From Culturomica sp. (GTDB lineage: Bacteria > Bacteroidota > Bacteroidia > Bacteroidales > Marinifilaceae): 42,469 nucleotides of DNA. The notes beneath the pieces were generated by a model. The model did not search any database. It was not told the DNA's origin and saw only the letters and a list, made by a program, of their open reading frames with translations. The DNA lies in assembly GCA_031262745.1 (NCBI GenBank), contig JAISHE010000026.1, positions 1 through 42,469 of the forward strand, given 5' to 3'. The position numbers were made by a program, and so were the translations under genes. Of the stretch, positions 10,681 through 19,458 are shown one piece after another. Within the stretch, counting starts at the first letter, position 1. Each line of letters starts with the position of its first letter.

Positions 10681-13082
10681 TAAAAACCTTGTTGATCATT
10701 CCTAAAGGAATTAAACCTATCTAAATCCGTCTGATCTACAACACCGTTGAAATTTATATCATACAGCGAGTAACCCTTCATTCCCAAATTCTTCAATATT
10801 TCAACTCTATCCGAGATAGTTACCGTTCCATTTTTCTGGACATCATAAGGTATCAACGTTATTATGTTTCCCGTACCATACACATAAACGGGTCTGTAAC
10901 TAAACAAAGAATATGCCGCAACATAATTTGCACTCGCATTGTTGGTGAAATCTGCCATAATGGCATCGGTAGCAGGAGGCGTTGACCTCAATGCAACCAA
11001 GTTATTACTCCTCACAGCCAAGTGGTTCCTGTGGTCGACTATCACATAGTAGTTGCCCTTCGATAAGTTTGTGAACTTCAAATACGGCTCACCTTCCATA
11101 CTCATCACAACACCATCGTTTCTCACAAAAGCCGAAACTGCCTGTTCGTCATGATTGCCGACATCTCTTAAAACTATTTGAACCCAGTCGACAATGCTGT
11201 CTCCGGTAGCTGTTTCCAAATCTCTTGCAATGTTTCTCAATTTATCCGTTCTCACCGAATCGGGCGGATTTGAATTAAAACCGTAAGGCGAAATGAAATA
11301 CAAACCGCTCACATCCTCAGGAATAACGGTGTTACCGCTACCGGCAGTCAGGTAATCACTTGATGCCGGACTTGACGGATTTATGTGTGCAAACGTAAAT
11401 ATCGGGCGCATCTTCGTTTTGGAAGATATAAAAGGTCCTTCGAGGAATATTTTTAAACTCAGATATTTGGTTTCAACCACATCTATAAGCCTTGTGTAGG
11501 GACACCTGTTAGCAAGAGCTTCGTTAGAGGTGTTCCAATTATATAATAAGGTATCGGTACCAACTTCCGAAGATGCCGTATATCTAAAAGGTAAACCGGA
11601 ATAGTTGACGGATCCGTTTAATCCACCGCTCGCCACAACTGAAGTAATGTCCGGAAGCCTTATTCCGTAAGGATTAAGAGCTGTGTCGGTTACTATTGTG
11701 CTATTTACCTCAACCGTCATTCGAGGCAATTCGACGTACTCACCTTTTCTAAGGTGCACAGTGTCATAAGAATTAAGAACTTTTGCATTAGCGCAATTGT
11801 TTGTCCATATATTTTTAAGGTAGTAGGTGCCGGCAACATCAAAGGAAGCACTCCACGCAAAATAAGTGGTGCCTCCGCTTGTGCTAACCCTATCAGCCGA
11901 AGAAGTATTCACTTTCAAAGTGTCTTCTCTCAAATTGCCGGACGCTTCTTCAACTATATAACGGAAGAAAATACTATCGTGGTCGGTTAAAAATTCGGCT
12001 TGCGTGGCATCCATCGCTGCGTAAAAAGAAAATTCCGCACTTGTGTTGTTGCAAATCTTAATATTGGGGGAAACCGTAGTTGCCGTAAATGAAGCGGAAT
12101 TGCTCAAAATATTAAGGAAACCTCTTATACTGTCTCTAACGATAAGGCGTGTGGTGGTCGACACAGCAGGTGTTGCCAGCGTGGGATCGGATGCTTCCGC
12201 CCTTATGTAGAGATTATCCATATCATCGGTAACCCCGCGTATTGTCATAGTGTCGGGCAGTGATGTATTATTAAAGGTATAAACATCATCCTGAGTTATC
12301 GGTGTCCAAGAGGAATTATCGGTGGATGAATACCATTTCAATCGCAAACTGTCGCCGGAAGATTCGGCATGCGTACCTAATATAAGGTCGTCTTTTTCAC
12401 ACACATAAGATATTGCAGGTAATGTATCTATATTTATTACAGGCGACGGATTTTTATCAATATCACCTTCAAGCACATCCAAAATCGGGTTACCGCCCCT
12501 CGTCTTCAAACCGACCGAAGGTAGATCCCATTTTATGCCGAGCGCGGCTTCCATAGGAGAAGTGTTCAATTCCCACGATACGCGACAAAGCTCCACCGGC
12601 ACACCTACACTCAGCAAACCAAGATTTACCGGAGTGGCTGAAACCTGTGCATAATCGGCACTTCCTGCTTGAAGTTCAAATCGTTTTGTGGTGGATATTA
12701 ACAAACGCCCCACAAACGTCCTTACTTCTATTTGCAAAAGAGCGGAAGGATTACTTGAACCGCCGGCTAACGTATTTATTGAACTGAGATATAGATTAGG
12801 ATTGATGCTGACAAATTGCGGCTGACCCACAAAAGCATTGGGATTGAAGTTCATATAGAGATCCATTGTACCCATATTCACATCGGAATTATTCCAGATA
12901 GGATTGACGCGCTCAAGTTCGATTGAAAATTCAAGCCTGTTACCAACAATGGCAGAATCAACAATTCTCACTGCAAGAGAATCCGTCCAAACAGCAAGTT
13001 GGGCTTTACTCTCGAATGAGAAAAAATTAAACATCACACAAATCATGATGCACAATATGTTTTGAGTTTGTCTTTTTAGCAT
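10680..13082 (-). CDS. Secreted Ig-domain protein with C-terminal dockerin-like repeats
   Basis: This is the first gene of the operon. I place the start at the ATG at 13082 (MLKRQTQNILCIMICVMFNFF, then SKAQ as a signal-peptidase site). The in-frame GTG at 13100 lies almost at the transcription start expected from the promoter box at 13105-13112. The 801-aa product has an N-terminal domain of about 190 aa distantly like that of the next protein, an Ig-like region near 220-320, and a module containing IVDWVQIVLRD and GNYYVIVDHRNHLAVRS that I recognise from other Bacteroidota secreted proteins. The last 50 residues contain two calcium-loop motifs, DVQKNGTVTISD and DINFNGVVDQTD, arranged as in a type I dockerin. 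No T9SS sorting domain follows. It may bind a cohesin-like or Ig-like partner, possibly one of its operon neighbours; that part is inference. Confidence 0.85.
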   Translation of the reverse strand: MLKRQTQNILCIMICVMFNFFSFESKAQLAVWTDSLAVRIVDSAIVGNRLEFSIELERVNPIWNNSDVNMGTMDLYMNFNPNAFVGQPQFVSINPNLYLSSINTLAGGSSNPSALLQIEVRTFVGRLLISTTKRFELQAGSADYAQVSATPVNLGLLSVGVPVELCRVSWELNTSPMEAALGIKWDLPSVGLKTRGGNPILDVLEGDIDKNPSPVINIDTLPAISYVCEKDDLILGTHAESSGDSLRLKWYSSTDNSSWTPITQDDVYTFNNTSLPDTMTIRGVTDDMDNLYIRAEASDPTLATPAVSTTTRLIVRDSIRGFLNILSNSASFTATTVSPNIKICNNTSAEFSFYAAMDATQAEFLTDHDSIFFRYIVEEASGNLREDTLKVNTSSADRVSTSGGTTYFAWSASFDVAGTYYLKNIWTNNCANAKVLNSYDTVHLRKGEYVELPRMTVEVNSTIVTDTALNPYGIRLPDITSVVASGGLNGSVNYSGLPFRYTASSEVGTDTLLYNWNTSNEALANRCPYTRLIDVVETKYLSLKIFLEGPFISSKTKMRPIFTFAHINPSSPASSDYLTAGSGNTVIPEDVSGLYFISPYGFNSNPPDSVRTDKLRNIARDLETATGDSIVDWVQIVLRDVGNHDEQAVSAFVRNDGVVMSMEGEPYLKFTNLSKGNYYVIVDHRNHLAVRSNNLVALRSTPPATDAIMADFTNNASANYVAAYSLFSYRPVYVYGTGNIITLIPYDVQKNGTVTISDRVEILKNLGMKGYSLYDINFNGVVDQTDLDRFNSFRNDQQGF

Positions 13083-13104
13083 ACCTCTAATGCACTTCAC
13101 TACA

Positions 13105-13112
13105 CAAAATTA
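13105..13112 (-). promoter_or_regulatory. Promoter -7 box of the surface-protein operon
   Basis: The minus strand reads TAATTTTG, a full match to the Bacteroidota -7 consensus TAnnTTTG. It lies 22 bases upstream of the ATG at 13082. A TTG about 22 bases further upstream is a weak -33 candidate. Transcription would start near 13098, which argues against the GTG at 13100 as the start codon. Confidence 0.55.
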
Positions 13113-14098
13113 CTAAAAATTTACTTTGGTAGTAACAATGCCCTTATTCCAATTCCCTCATATTACGATTATATTTGAGAAAAAGTTGATTTTTTGATTT
13201 TTTATTTTTGTAATATGCTATAAATCAGCAGATTTAACCCATAGTAATATTTCTTCTATATTTTCCGGTCGAGCATTTCTCTTTCCTTATTTATAATGGT
13301 TCTAATTAAAAATAGATAGTCCTTAGGAGAAAACTATCTTAAAATCAATTGTATTATTGTGCGAAGAGTTAAAATTAGCCAATTTTAAAATGATTGTTCG
13401 CACACTTTTTTTTAACAATTCAGTATTTTTTAACCGAAATTAAATTAATAATGAGTATTAGATAAATAAATAGTATGCGAAGGCATTTTTTGAACTATAT
13501 AATGTTATTAGTCGCTGTTATTTTTACAAAAAAGCAAATATGGTGCGAAGAGATTTTTTTAGACTTAACCAACATTAACAATCGCACTTTTCCCTTAATT
13601 AACCGAATATGATGCGAAGAGGTTCTTGGGAAATTATGTAGCGGGAACAATCGCAATATTTTTTATAAACTAAAATATAAAGCGAATGTATTTTTGAAAT
13701 TATGTAATGTAGGTAGTCGCATTATTTTCAAAAATTATTACATCAAGTGCGAAGAACAGGTTGACAAAAAAAATTAATTCTTGTGCTTTGAAAATTTCCT
13801 GAAATAACGGTTTAATCTGATTTTACCGAAATATTCAATTCTCAGGCGGTTGTTTTTTGAAATGTGCGAATGGTTTGAGAGCGTAGACTCAATTTTTATT
13901 ATTCGCAAAATTCTGCGATTTTCTTACGGGTCTTCGCACTAAAATTTAGGGATTAGCAGTTATCTTAACGTATCGGATATGTTGTTTGTGTATTCATCAC
14001 GGCTCCACTAAGTCAATGTGAGAACATATTATTTACGCCTGAACGACTTCTTTACGCTTTTTTCTAAATGTACAACGGGTTAGAGTTTAATATTTTAT
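13113..14098. other. Long non-coding region between divergent transcription units
   Basis: Nearly 1 kb lies between the promoter of the surface-protein operon (leftward) and that of the DUF4301 gene (rightward). It is very AT-rich and contains no plausible gene on either strand. Its only clear organisation is the dyad array at 13359-13939. The parts at 13113-13350 and 13950-14090 show no recognisable structure. Confidence 0.7.
13359..13939. repeat. Degenerate dyad array, about 68-bp period (GCGA-N~33-TCGC)
   Basis: The left arm GTGCGAAGA, or close variants, has its GCGA at 13361, 13477, 13545, 13614, 13682, 13749 and 13866, so successive distances are 116, 68, 69, 68, 67 and 117 bp. In six of these seven units a complementary TCGC follows, at 13398, 13512, 13582, 13651, 13717 and 13903, always 35-37 bp after the GCGA. 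Unit 1 has a perfect 7-bp arm pair (GTGCGAA/TTCGCAC). Units are followed by T-rich runs, and ACCGAAAT or ACCGAATAT recurs in the spacers. A reversed arm TCTTCGCAC closes the array at 13931-13939. The interior of each unit is not conserved, so this is not a CRISPR array. Function unknown. Confidence 0.75.
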
Positions 14099-14106
14099 TA
14101 AATTTG
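14099..14106 (+). promoter_or_regulatory. Promoter -7 box upstream of the DUF4301 gene
   Basis: TAAATTTG matches TAnnTTTG exactly and lies 48 bases upstream of the ATG at 14155. No convincing -33 TTTG box is visible. The position supports the internal ATG at 14155 rather than an upstream in-frame ATG at 14068. Confidence 0.5.
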
Positions 14107-14154
14107 CGAGTAGATTTAAGCGGGACGAGTGTTTTATTGTTTAAAAGTTTAATT

Positions 14155-15726
14155 ATGAAGTTCACTAAAGAAGATGACAAATTACTGAAATCCAGAGGAG
14201 TAAAAAAGGAAGTCATCGAAAAACAATTGGATAATTTTGAGAAAGGTTTTGATTTTGTAAAACTGTCGGAACCGGCCGGTCTGGGCAACGGTATAAAAGT
14301 TATTTCGGAGGATGAAGAGAAATCTCTGATTGATTTGTATGATAATGCAAGTAAAAAGGCTGATATAGTGAAGATGGTGCCGGCATCCGGTTCCGCTACA
14401 AGGATGTTTCAGGATTTATACAAGTTTATGGAGAATTACGACGGAAGTTATGACAATTTTCTGAAGCTCTTGCAGAATAAGGATTACAACAGTATGAGCG
14501 GTTTCTTTGAGCACTTGAACGAATTTCCTTTTTATTCACATTTGGAGGATGTTATTTGGAAGAATGGTAAAGATCTGCGTAAGTTGCTGACTAAGAGATA
14601 TTATTTTGAAATTTTAGATTATCTTCTAACTAAAAAAGGGTTAAATTACGGTGATAAACCGAAAGCTTTGGTTGATTTTCATATTTACAGGGATTTTGTT
14701 CGCACGGCTTTGGATGAGCATTTGGTTGAAGCATCCATGTATGCAACTCACGGAAAAGAAGCATACTTGCATTTCACGGTGAGTAAGAAGTATTTACCTT
14801 TATTTAAGGAGAGAGTTGAAAAAGTTGCTTCGGTTTTCGAGAAGGTGTTTAAAGTGAAATATAAAGTGAGCTACTCCATTCAGAAGCCTTCCACCGACAC
14901 GGTTTCTATTTATAAAGATAACGGAGAAACGGTGAGGGATGAAAAAGGTAATATTTTGTTCAGACCGGGGGGACACGGGGCGTTGATACACAATTTGAAC
15001 GATTTGAAAGCCGATGTGATTTTTATCAAGAACATTGATAATGTTGCTCCGGATCGTAACAAACCGGACACGGTTAAGTATAAGAAACTGTTGGCAGGAG
15101 TGCTGCTGGAAACTCAGAGTAAGGTTTTCGAGTATCTTGATTTATTGGATAAAAAGAATATTTCCGATTCGGAACTTAATGATATTAAGGATTTTATAGA
15201 ATCACATGCGGGCATTAAATTAGCGGAAAATTTGAAGTTTAATTCAAATAAAGATCGAATTTCGTATTATAGAGGTATACTTAACCGTCCTATAAGAGTG
15301 TGCGGCATGGTGAAAAACGAGGGAGAACCGGGAGGCGGTCCTTTCTGGGTGGAAAAGAAAGACGGCAGTAGACGACTTATGATTATAGAATCGGCACAAG
15401 TGAATAAAGATGATAGCGAGCAAAAGAAGATTTTTGAAAAGGCTATGTTTTTCAATCCTGTGGATATTGTTTGTGCCACAAAAGACCGCAAGGGACGGTA
15501 TTTTGATCTGGCGGACTTTATAGATGAAGAACAGGGCTTTATCACAACTAAGAGTTATAAAGGTAAGGACATTAGCGTGCAGGAGTTGCCGGGGTTGTGG
15601 AACGGCGCAATGGCAAACTGGATTACGGTTTTCGTAGAGGTGCCTTTAAGTACTTTTACTCCTGTGAAGACGGTTTTCGATTTGAGACGTTCAGACCACA
15701 AAAACGTGTTGATACACGGGCAGTGA
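14155..15726 (+). CDS. DUF4301 family protein
   Basis: The 523-aa product begins MKFTKEDDKLLKSRGVKK; this start fits the family's usual N terminus and length of roughly 500-520 aa. Family members occur mainly in Bacteroidota and have no established function. A motif near residues 72-83 (KMVPASGSATRMF) resembles the glycine-rich GxGxR phosphate-binding loop of nucleotidyltransferases, and a conserved stretch GGHGALIHNLNDL follows near residue 275. The C-terminal part contains GEPGGGPFWV and a charged KDGSRRLMIIES segment. The protein has no signal peptide or membrane segment, so it is probably cytoplasmic. It precedes the PopT and AroE genes by a short intergenic stretch and may be transcribed with them. 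The nucleotidyltransferase resemblance is my inference. Confidence 0.85.
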   Translation: MKFTKEDDKLLKSRGVKKEVIEKQLDNFEKGFDFVKLSEPAGLGNGIKVISEDEEKSLIDLYDNASKKADIVKMVPASGSATRMFQDLYKFMENYDGSYDNFLKLLQNKDYNSMSGFFEHLNEFPFYSHLEDVIWKNGKDLRKLLTKRYYFEILDYLLTKKGLNYGDKPKALVDFHIYRDFVRTALDEHLVEASMYATHGKEAYLHFTVSKKYLPLFKERVEKVASVFEKVFKVKYKVSYSIQKPSTDTVSIYKDNGETVRDEKGNILFRPGGHGALIHNLNDLKADVIFIKNIDNVAPDRNKPDTVKYKKLLAGVLLETQSKVFEYLDLLDKKNISDSELNDIKDFIESHAGIKLAENLKFNSNKDRISYYRGILNRPIRVCGMVKNEGEPGGGPFWVEKKDGSRRLMIIESAQVNKDDSEQKKIFEKAMFFNPVDIVCATKDRKGRYFDLADFIDEEQGFITTKSYKGKDISVQELPGLWNGAMANWITVFVEVPLSTFTPVKTVFDLRRSDHKNVLIHGQ

Positions 15727-15827
15727 GTTTAGAGTGAAGAGTGGAGATGAGTTAGAGTTTAGATAAATTAGAGTGGAGAGTATAGAGTTGAGAGTGTGTT
15801 AAGTGATTGATTATAAAAAATAATTGC

Positions 15828-16757
15828 ATGAAAAATTATTGGTTGACGACTTTAAAAGGTATTGCTATGGGTGCTGCGGATGTGGTGCCGGGTGTTAGCG
15901 GTGGTACAATTGCCTTTATCACAGGTATTTATGAAGAATTGCTAAATTCTATAAAGAGCTTTGATTATCAAGCTCTTAAATTGATTTTAAAACTGCGTTT
16001 CAAAGAATTTTGGAAGAAGATCAACGGTAATTTCCTATTCTCACTGCTTGTGGGTATCGCTATTTCGATTTTTTCTCTTGCAAAGTTAATGACTTATCTA
16101 CTTCACAATCACCCTATTCAAATCTGGTCATTCTTTTTCGGGCTTATTATTGCTTCGGTCGTTATGGTTGCAAATGAGATAAAAGTGTGGAAAACGAGCA
16201 CGGTTATTTCACTTATAATAGGTGCCGTTTCAGCCTACACAATCACGGCACTCACTCCCGGAGAAACTCCACAAGTGTGGTGGTTTGTATTTATTTCGGG
16301 TGCCATCGCTATTTGTGCAATGATACTTCCGGGCATTTCAGGAGCTTTTATACTGCTCTTAATGGGACAATACAAATTTATAATGCAAGCTGTCAGCGAC
16401 ATGGACATCGGTATAATGGTGATTTTTGCACTCGGTGCGGCATGCGGCATAATCAGTTTTTCGCATTTCCTTTCATGGTTGCTAAAAAACTATCATAATC
16501 TTACGATAGCACTTCTCACCGGCTTTATGGGCGGTTCGCTCAACAAGATTTGGCCCTGGAAAAATGTTGACGGCATATTTTCCGACACCAAAGGAGTTGT
16601 GGAACTTGAAAAAAATGTTTTACCTTCTTCATTTGAAGGAGATCCCTTATTGTGGCAAGCCATTTTGTTTTGTTTAATCGGTTTCTTCCTTATCTGGGGA
16701 ATTGAAAAGATTGCAAAAAGTATAAATGCAAGGAAAGAGAATATAACTTTGTCATAA
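15828..16757 (+). CDS. DUF368 undecaprenyl-phosphate translocase (PopT-like)
   Basis: The product is a multi-pass inner-membrane protein of about 309 aa. DUF368 proteins were recently shown to return the lipid carrier undecaprenyl phosphate across the inner membrane for reuse in peptidoglycan, LPS and capsule synthesis. The N terminus MKNYWLTTLKGIAMGAADVV followed by PGVSGGTIAFITGIYEEL is the family signature, and a second related motif, CAMILPGISGAFILLLMGQY, appears in the second half, reflecting an internal duplication. I chose the ATG at 15828 because the longer frame begins at a TTG in AT-rich DNA. The upstream 100 bases contain simple repeats of GAGTTTAGA/GAGTGAAGAG type. AroE starts 10 bases after its stop. 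Confidence 0.88.
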   Translation: MKNYWLTTLKGIAMGAADVVPGVSGGTIAFITGIYEELLNSIKSFDYQALKLILKLRFKEFWKKINGNFLFSLLVGIAISIFSLAKLMTYLLHNHPIQIWSFFFGLIIASVVMVANEIKVWKTSTVISLIIGAVSAYTITALTPGETPQVWWFVFISGAIAICAMILPGISGAFILLLMGQYKFIMQAVSDMDIGIMVIFALGAACGIISFSHFLSWLLKNYHNLTIALLTGFMGGSLNKIWPWKNVDGIFSDTKGVVELEKNVLPSSFEGDPLLWQAILFCLIGFFLIWGIEKIAKSINARKENITLS

Positions 16758-16767
16758 TTAGGTTGAT

Positions 16768-17520
16768 ATGTATGGAATAATCGGTAAACCGTTGGGGCAT
16801 TCTTCTTCTGCAAAGTACTTTACGGAAAAGTTTAAAAATGAAGGTATTCAAGAAGTATTCCGCAATTTTGAAATCGATGATCCGAAAGAATTGAGAGAAT
16901 TGGTATTGAAATATCCTGATTTGAAAGGCGTTAACGTTACTATTCCCTATAAACAGTCGGTTATACCTTTACTGGATGAGTTGAGCGAGGAAGCACGTGA
17001 AATCGGTGCAGTCAATTGCATAAAAATCATCCGAAAAACCGGTGAACCATACTTAAAGGGCTATAATACCGACAGTATTGGTTTCAAGCAGTCATTGGAA
17101 AGTTTTTTCCCTTATCGTGCGGGAGATAAGGCATTGATTTTAGGTAACGGCGGAGTTGCTAAAGCCGTGCGTTATGTTCTGCAAACGCTTGGAATTGAGA
17201 GCATCACCGTTTCGAGAAAGGTGCCCGAACATTCGACATTTAGTATTATACCTTATAATAAGGTAGGTGTGTTTTTGAAAGATTGCAGACTAATCGTGAA
17301 TTGTACACCTGTGGGAATGATGCCTAATACTGACGAAAGCCCTCTCATACCATACGAAATGCTTAATAGCGGACATTACCTTTTTGACCTTATTGCTAAT
17401 CCGGAGATAACAACTTTTTTAAAAAAAGGTGAAAATCAAGGTGCTCACATTCAAAACGGTATGGCTACGTTTCTTGCTCAGGCAAAGGCAGGTTGGAATA
17501 TTTGGAACGAGAAGGCTTAG
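16768..17520 (+). CDS. aroE: Shikimate 5-dehydrogenase
   Basis: The enzyme reduces 3-dehydroshikimate to shikimate with NADPH, the fourth step of the chorismate pathway, in the cytoplasm. The 250-aa product carries the substrate-binding IGKPLGHSSS near residue 5, the KGVNVTIPYK motif with the catalytic lysine at 62, NTDSIGF with the catalytic aspartate at 102, the Rossmann loop GNGGVAKAV near 126, NCTPVGM, and a C-terminal NGMATFLAQA. It lacks nothing obvious and is slightly shorter than the E. coli enzyme (272 aa), as is common in Bacteroidota. It follows the DUF368 gene by 10 bases and probably shares its transcript. The 21-bp array begins about 50 bases downstream. Confidence 0.93.
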   Translation: MYGIIGKPLGHSSSAKYFTEKFKNEGIQEVFRNFEIDDPKELRELVLKYPDLKGVNVTIPYKQSVIPLLDELSEEAREIGAVNCIKIIRKTGEPYLKGYNTDSIGFKQSLESFFPYRAGDKALILGNGGVAKAVRYVLQTLGIESITVSRKVPEHSTFSIIPYNKVGVFLKDCRLIVNCTPVGMMPNTDESPLIPYEMLNSGHYLFDLIANPEITTFLKKGENQGAHIQNGMATFLAQAKAGWNIWNEKA

Positions 17521-17570
17521 TTGTGTGAGATTTAGTCCTTATAGTAAGGTATTTCGTGTACTAAACCTAA

Positions 17571-17855
17571 AAATTAGTGGACTAAAATTAAAAGTTAGTC
17601 CATAAAAATCAAAAATTAGTACACTCAATTCAAAAGTTAGTACACTAAAATCAAAATCGAGTGGAATAGATATAGAAAATAATCTATAAAACTTAGATTA
17701 TATCTCACTAAGTATAGAATTTAGTACACTAAATCAAAAGTTGAGTACACTAAAACCGAAAATTAGTGGACTAAAATTAAAAGTTAGTGTACTCAATTCA
17801 AAAATTAGTGGACTAAAATCAGAAATTAGTGCACTCAATTCAAAAATTAGTCCTA
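17571..17855. repeat. Intergenic 21-bp tandem array (TTAGT units)
   Basis: The word TTAGT recurs in exact 21-bp phase at 17574, 17595, 17616, 17637, then 17721, 17763, 17784, 17805, 17826 and 17847. Diverged units fill the missing steps (for example TCGAGT near 17657 and TTGAGT at 17741). About 14 units are present, typically AAAATTAGTGGACTAAAAT or AAAATTAGTACACTCAATT. The array lies in the 468-bp gap between aroE and the licD-like gene. Because 21 is a multiple of three, part of it stays open on the minus strand as a heptapeptide repeat (LIFELSA, LISDFSP), but no start context or homology supports a gene. The remainder of this gap holds only the licD promoter. Confidence 0.85.
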
Positions 17856-17964
17856 AAATTTTGTACATGTTCACTAACGTGAGAGTTCCGATAAATTGAA
17901 TTCTCAATTTTGTATATTCATTGAAACAATCATAATTCTTCATTTATAATTCATAATACTTTTA

Positions 17965-17972
17965 TATCTTTG
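17965..17972 (+). promoter_or_regulatory. Promoter -7 box of the LPS-decoration operon
   Basis: TATCTTTG matches TAnnTTTG and lies 16 bases before the ATG at 17989, giving a very short leader. No clear -33 box is seen. All four downstream genes overlap, so this is probably the promoter of the whole operon. Confidence 0.55.
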
Positions 17973-17988
17973 TGGAAAGTTATCGAAT

Positions 17989-19458
17989 ATGGCAGTTGAT
18001 TATAATATGAGAGAATTACAACGACGTATTTTCTCAATTTTTGAAAAGGTTGATGAAGTATGTGCAATACATAATATTACCTACTATATCATTGACGGTA
18101 CATTGCTCGGAGCTGTGCGTCATGGCAGTTTCATTCCATGGGATGATGATCTTGATATTTGTATGCCACGACCTGATTACGAGATTTTCATGAAAAACGC
18201 AAATGAATGGTTACCGGAATATTTAGAAGCAATTTATTGGAAAAATGATGATGCCTACCCTTTCACGTTCGGTAAAATTCAAGATGCAAGAACCAGCTTA
18301 ATAGAAAGAAAACACATAAATTATAAAGGAGGAATATACATTGACATATTTCCTTTGGATGGAGTGCCCACAAATAAGTGTAAGCAACGATTACATTTCT
18401 TAAAATTCGGCATATATAATAAAATGCTATATTTCCTTTTCCGTGATCCGTATAAGAACGGCAAGAGGAATTTCAGCACATTCATCTCTTTGTTATGTCG
18501 CAAGATATTTACACCAAAAGATTTGTTCCGAAAATTAGAAGGTATCATGTGTAAATATTCCTATGATGAGTCGGAATTTGTTTGCACTTATGACGACTCT
18601 CTCAAAGGCATCATGCCTAAAAACGTTTACGGCGAGCCTAAAATCATCTTTTTTGCAGGGAAATTTTTTTATGGAGTTGCCGAGCCTGAGGAGTTTTTAA
18701 GTCGCCTTTACGGCAAGAACTATATGCAAATCCCTCCCGCAGGTAAGCAACGTCAACACGGTTTTCATTATCTCAACATGGATATTGCATATAAGGATGA
18801 TCCTACTGTTCCGAATGATATTATTAATAACAAAACTATAAATAACTATTTTATGAATTTCACGGAAAACGCAAATTCAATCTTTAACAGGGCAATTTTA
18901 GAGTATCACATTCGCGACTATGTTAATGCCCCCATTACAAATCCTTATCCGCTTAAAAGTATAGAATATTATCTTTATTTAAAGAATTGGATTGACACTG
19001 TGCAATGGCATCTTGAAGATATTATTCGTGATCCTAATATTGAGCCTGCGGAAGCACTTGTTTTAAAAAGACGTATTGATAAATCCAATCAGGAGCGTAC
19101 GGATTTGGTTGAGTTGATTGACAGTTATTTCCTTGACAAATACAAAGGTGTAACGCCGGCAACTAATGCCGAAATAAATACCGAAAGTCCTGCTTGGGCA
19201 ATTGACAGATTGTCGATTCTTGCTTTGAAAATTTATCACATGCAGAAAGAAGTAGACCGCACCGACACCACTCCCGAACATCACGCTCAATGCGACAATA
19301 AATTAAGTATATTGCTCGAACAACAAAAGGATCTTTCCACTGCCATAGAACAACTTTTGAATGATATCGCCAACGGCAAAAAATACATGAAAGTCTATAA
19401 ACAAATGAAGATGTATAATGATCCTGACTTAAATCCTGTACTCTACGGTAAGAAATGA
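17989..19458 (+). CDS. LicD family phosphotransferase
   Basis: LicD proteins transfer phosphocholine or related nucleotide-activated groups to cell-surface glycans. Residues 38-61 carry the family signature GTLLGAVRHGSFIPWDDDLD, whose aspartates belong to the nucleotidyltransferase-fold metal site, followed by MPRPDYEIF and GIYIDIFPLDG. At 489 aa the protein is longer than a typical LicD (about 270 aa); the added C-terminal half (from about residue 280) is rich in charged helices and matches nothing I recognise. The stop overlaps the next start (ATGA), so it is coupled to the GT9 gene. Its place with glycosyltransferases and a sugar kinase suggests modification of LPS core or another surface glycan; the exact donor is unknown. 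Confidence 0.85.
   Translation: MAVDYNMRELQRRIFSIFEKVDEVCAIHNITYYIIDGTLLGAVRHGSFIPWDDDLDICMPRPDYEIFMKNANEWLPEYLEAIYWKNDDAYPFTFGKIQDARTSLIERKHINYKGGIYIDIFPLDGVPTNKCKQRLHFLKFGIYNKMLYFLFRDPYKNGKRNFSTFISLLCRKIFTPKDLFRKLEGIMCKYSYDESEFVCTYDDSLKGIMPKNVYGEPKIIFFAGKFFYGVAEPEEFLSRLYGKNYMQIPPAGKQRQHGFHYLNMDIAYKDDPTVPNDIINNKTINNYFMNFTENANSIFNRAILEYHIRDYVNAPITNPYPLKSIEYYLYLKNWIDTVQWHLEDIIRDPNIEPAEALVLKRRIDKSNQERTDLVELIDSYFLDKYKGVTPATNAEINTESPAWAIDRLSILALKIYHMQKEVDRTDTTPEHHAQCDNKLSILLEQQKDLSTAIEQLLNDIANGKKYMKVYKQMKMYNDPDLNPVLYGKK

Noticed and set aside
13359..13939. CRISPR array
   Set aside because: The arms are short and degenerate, the repeats are not identical, the interior of each unit is unlike a spacer set, and no cas genes are nearby.
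15721..15800. GAGTTTAGA/GAGTGAAGAG simple repeats after the DUF4301 gene
   Set aside because: These are short, irregular purine-rich repeats, common in intergenic DNA of this phylum, without constant period or unit.
17734..17943. A 69-codon minus-strand ORF (LIFELSA repeats) as a gene
   Set aside because: It is produced by the 21-bp array; only some units are open and others contain stops. No promoter or ribosome-binding context is seen.
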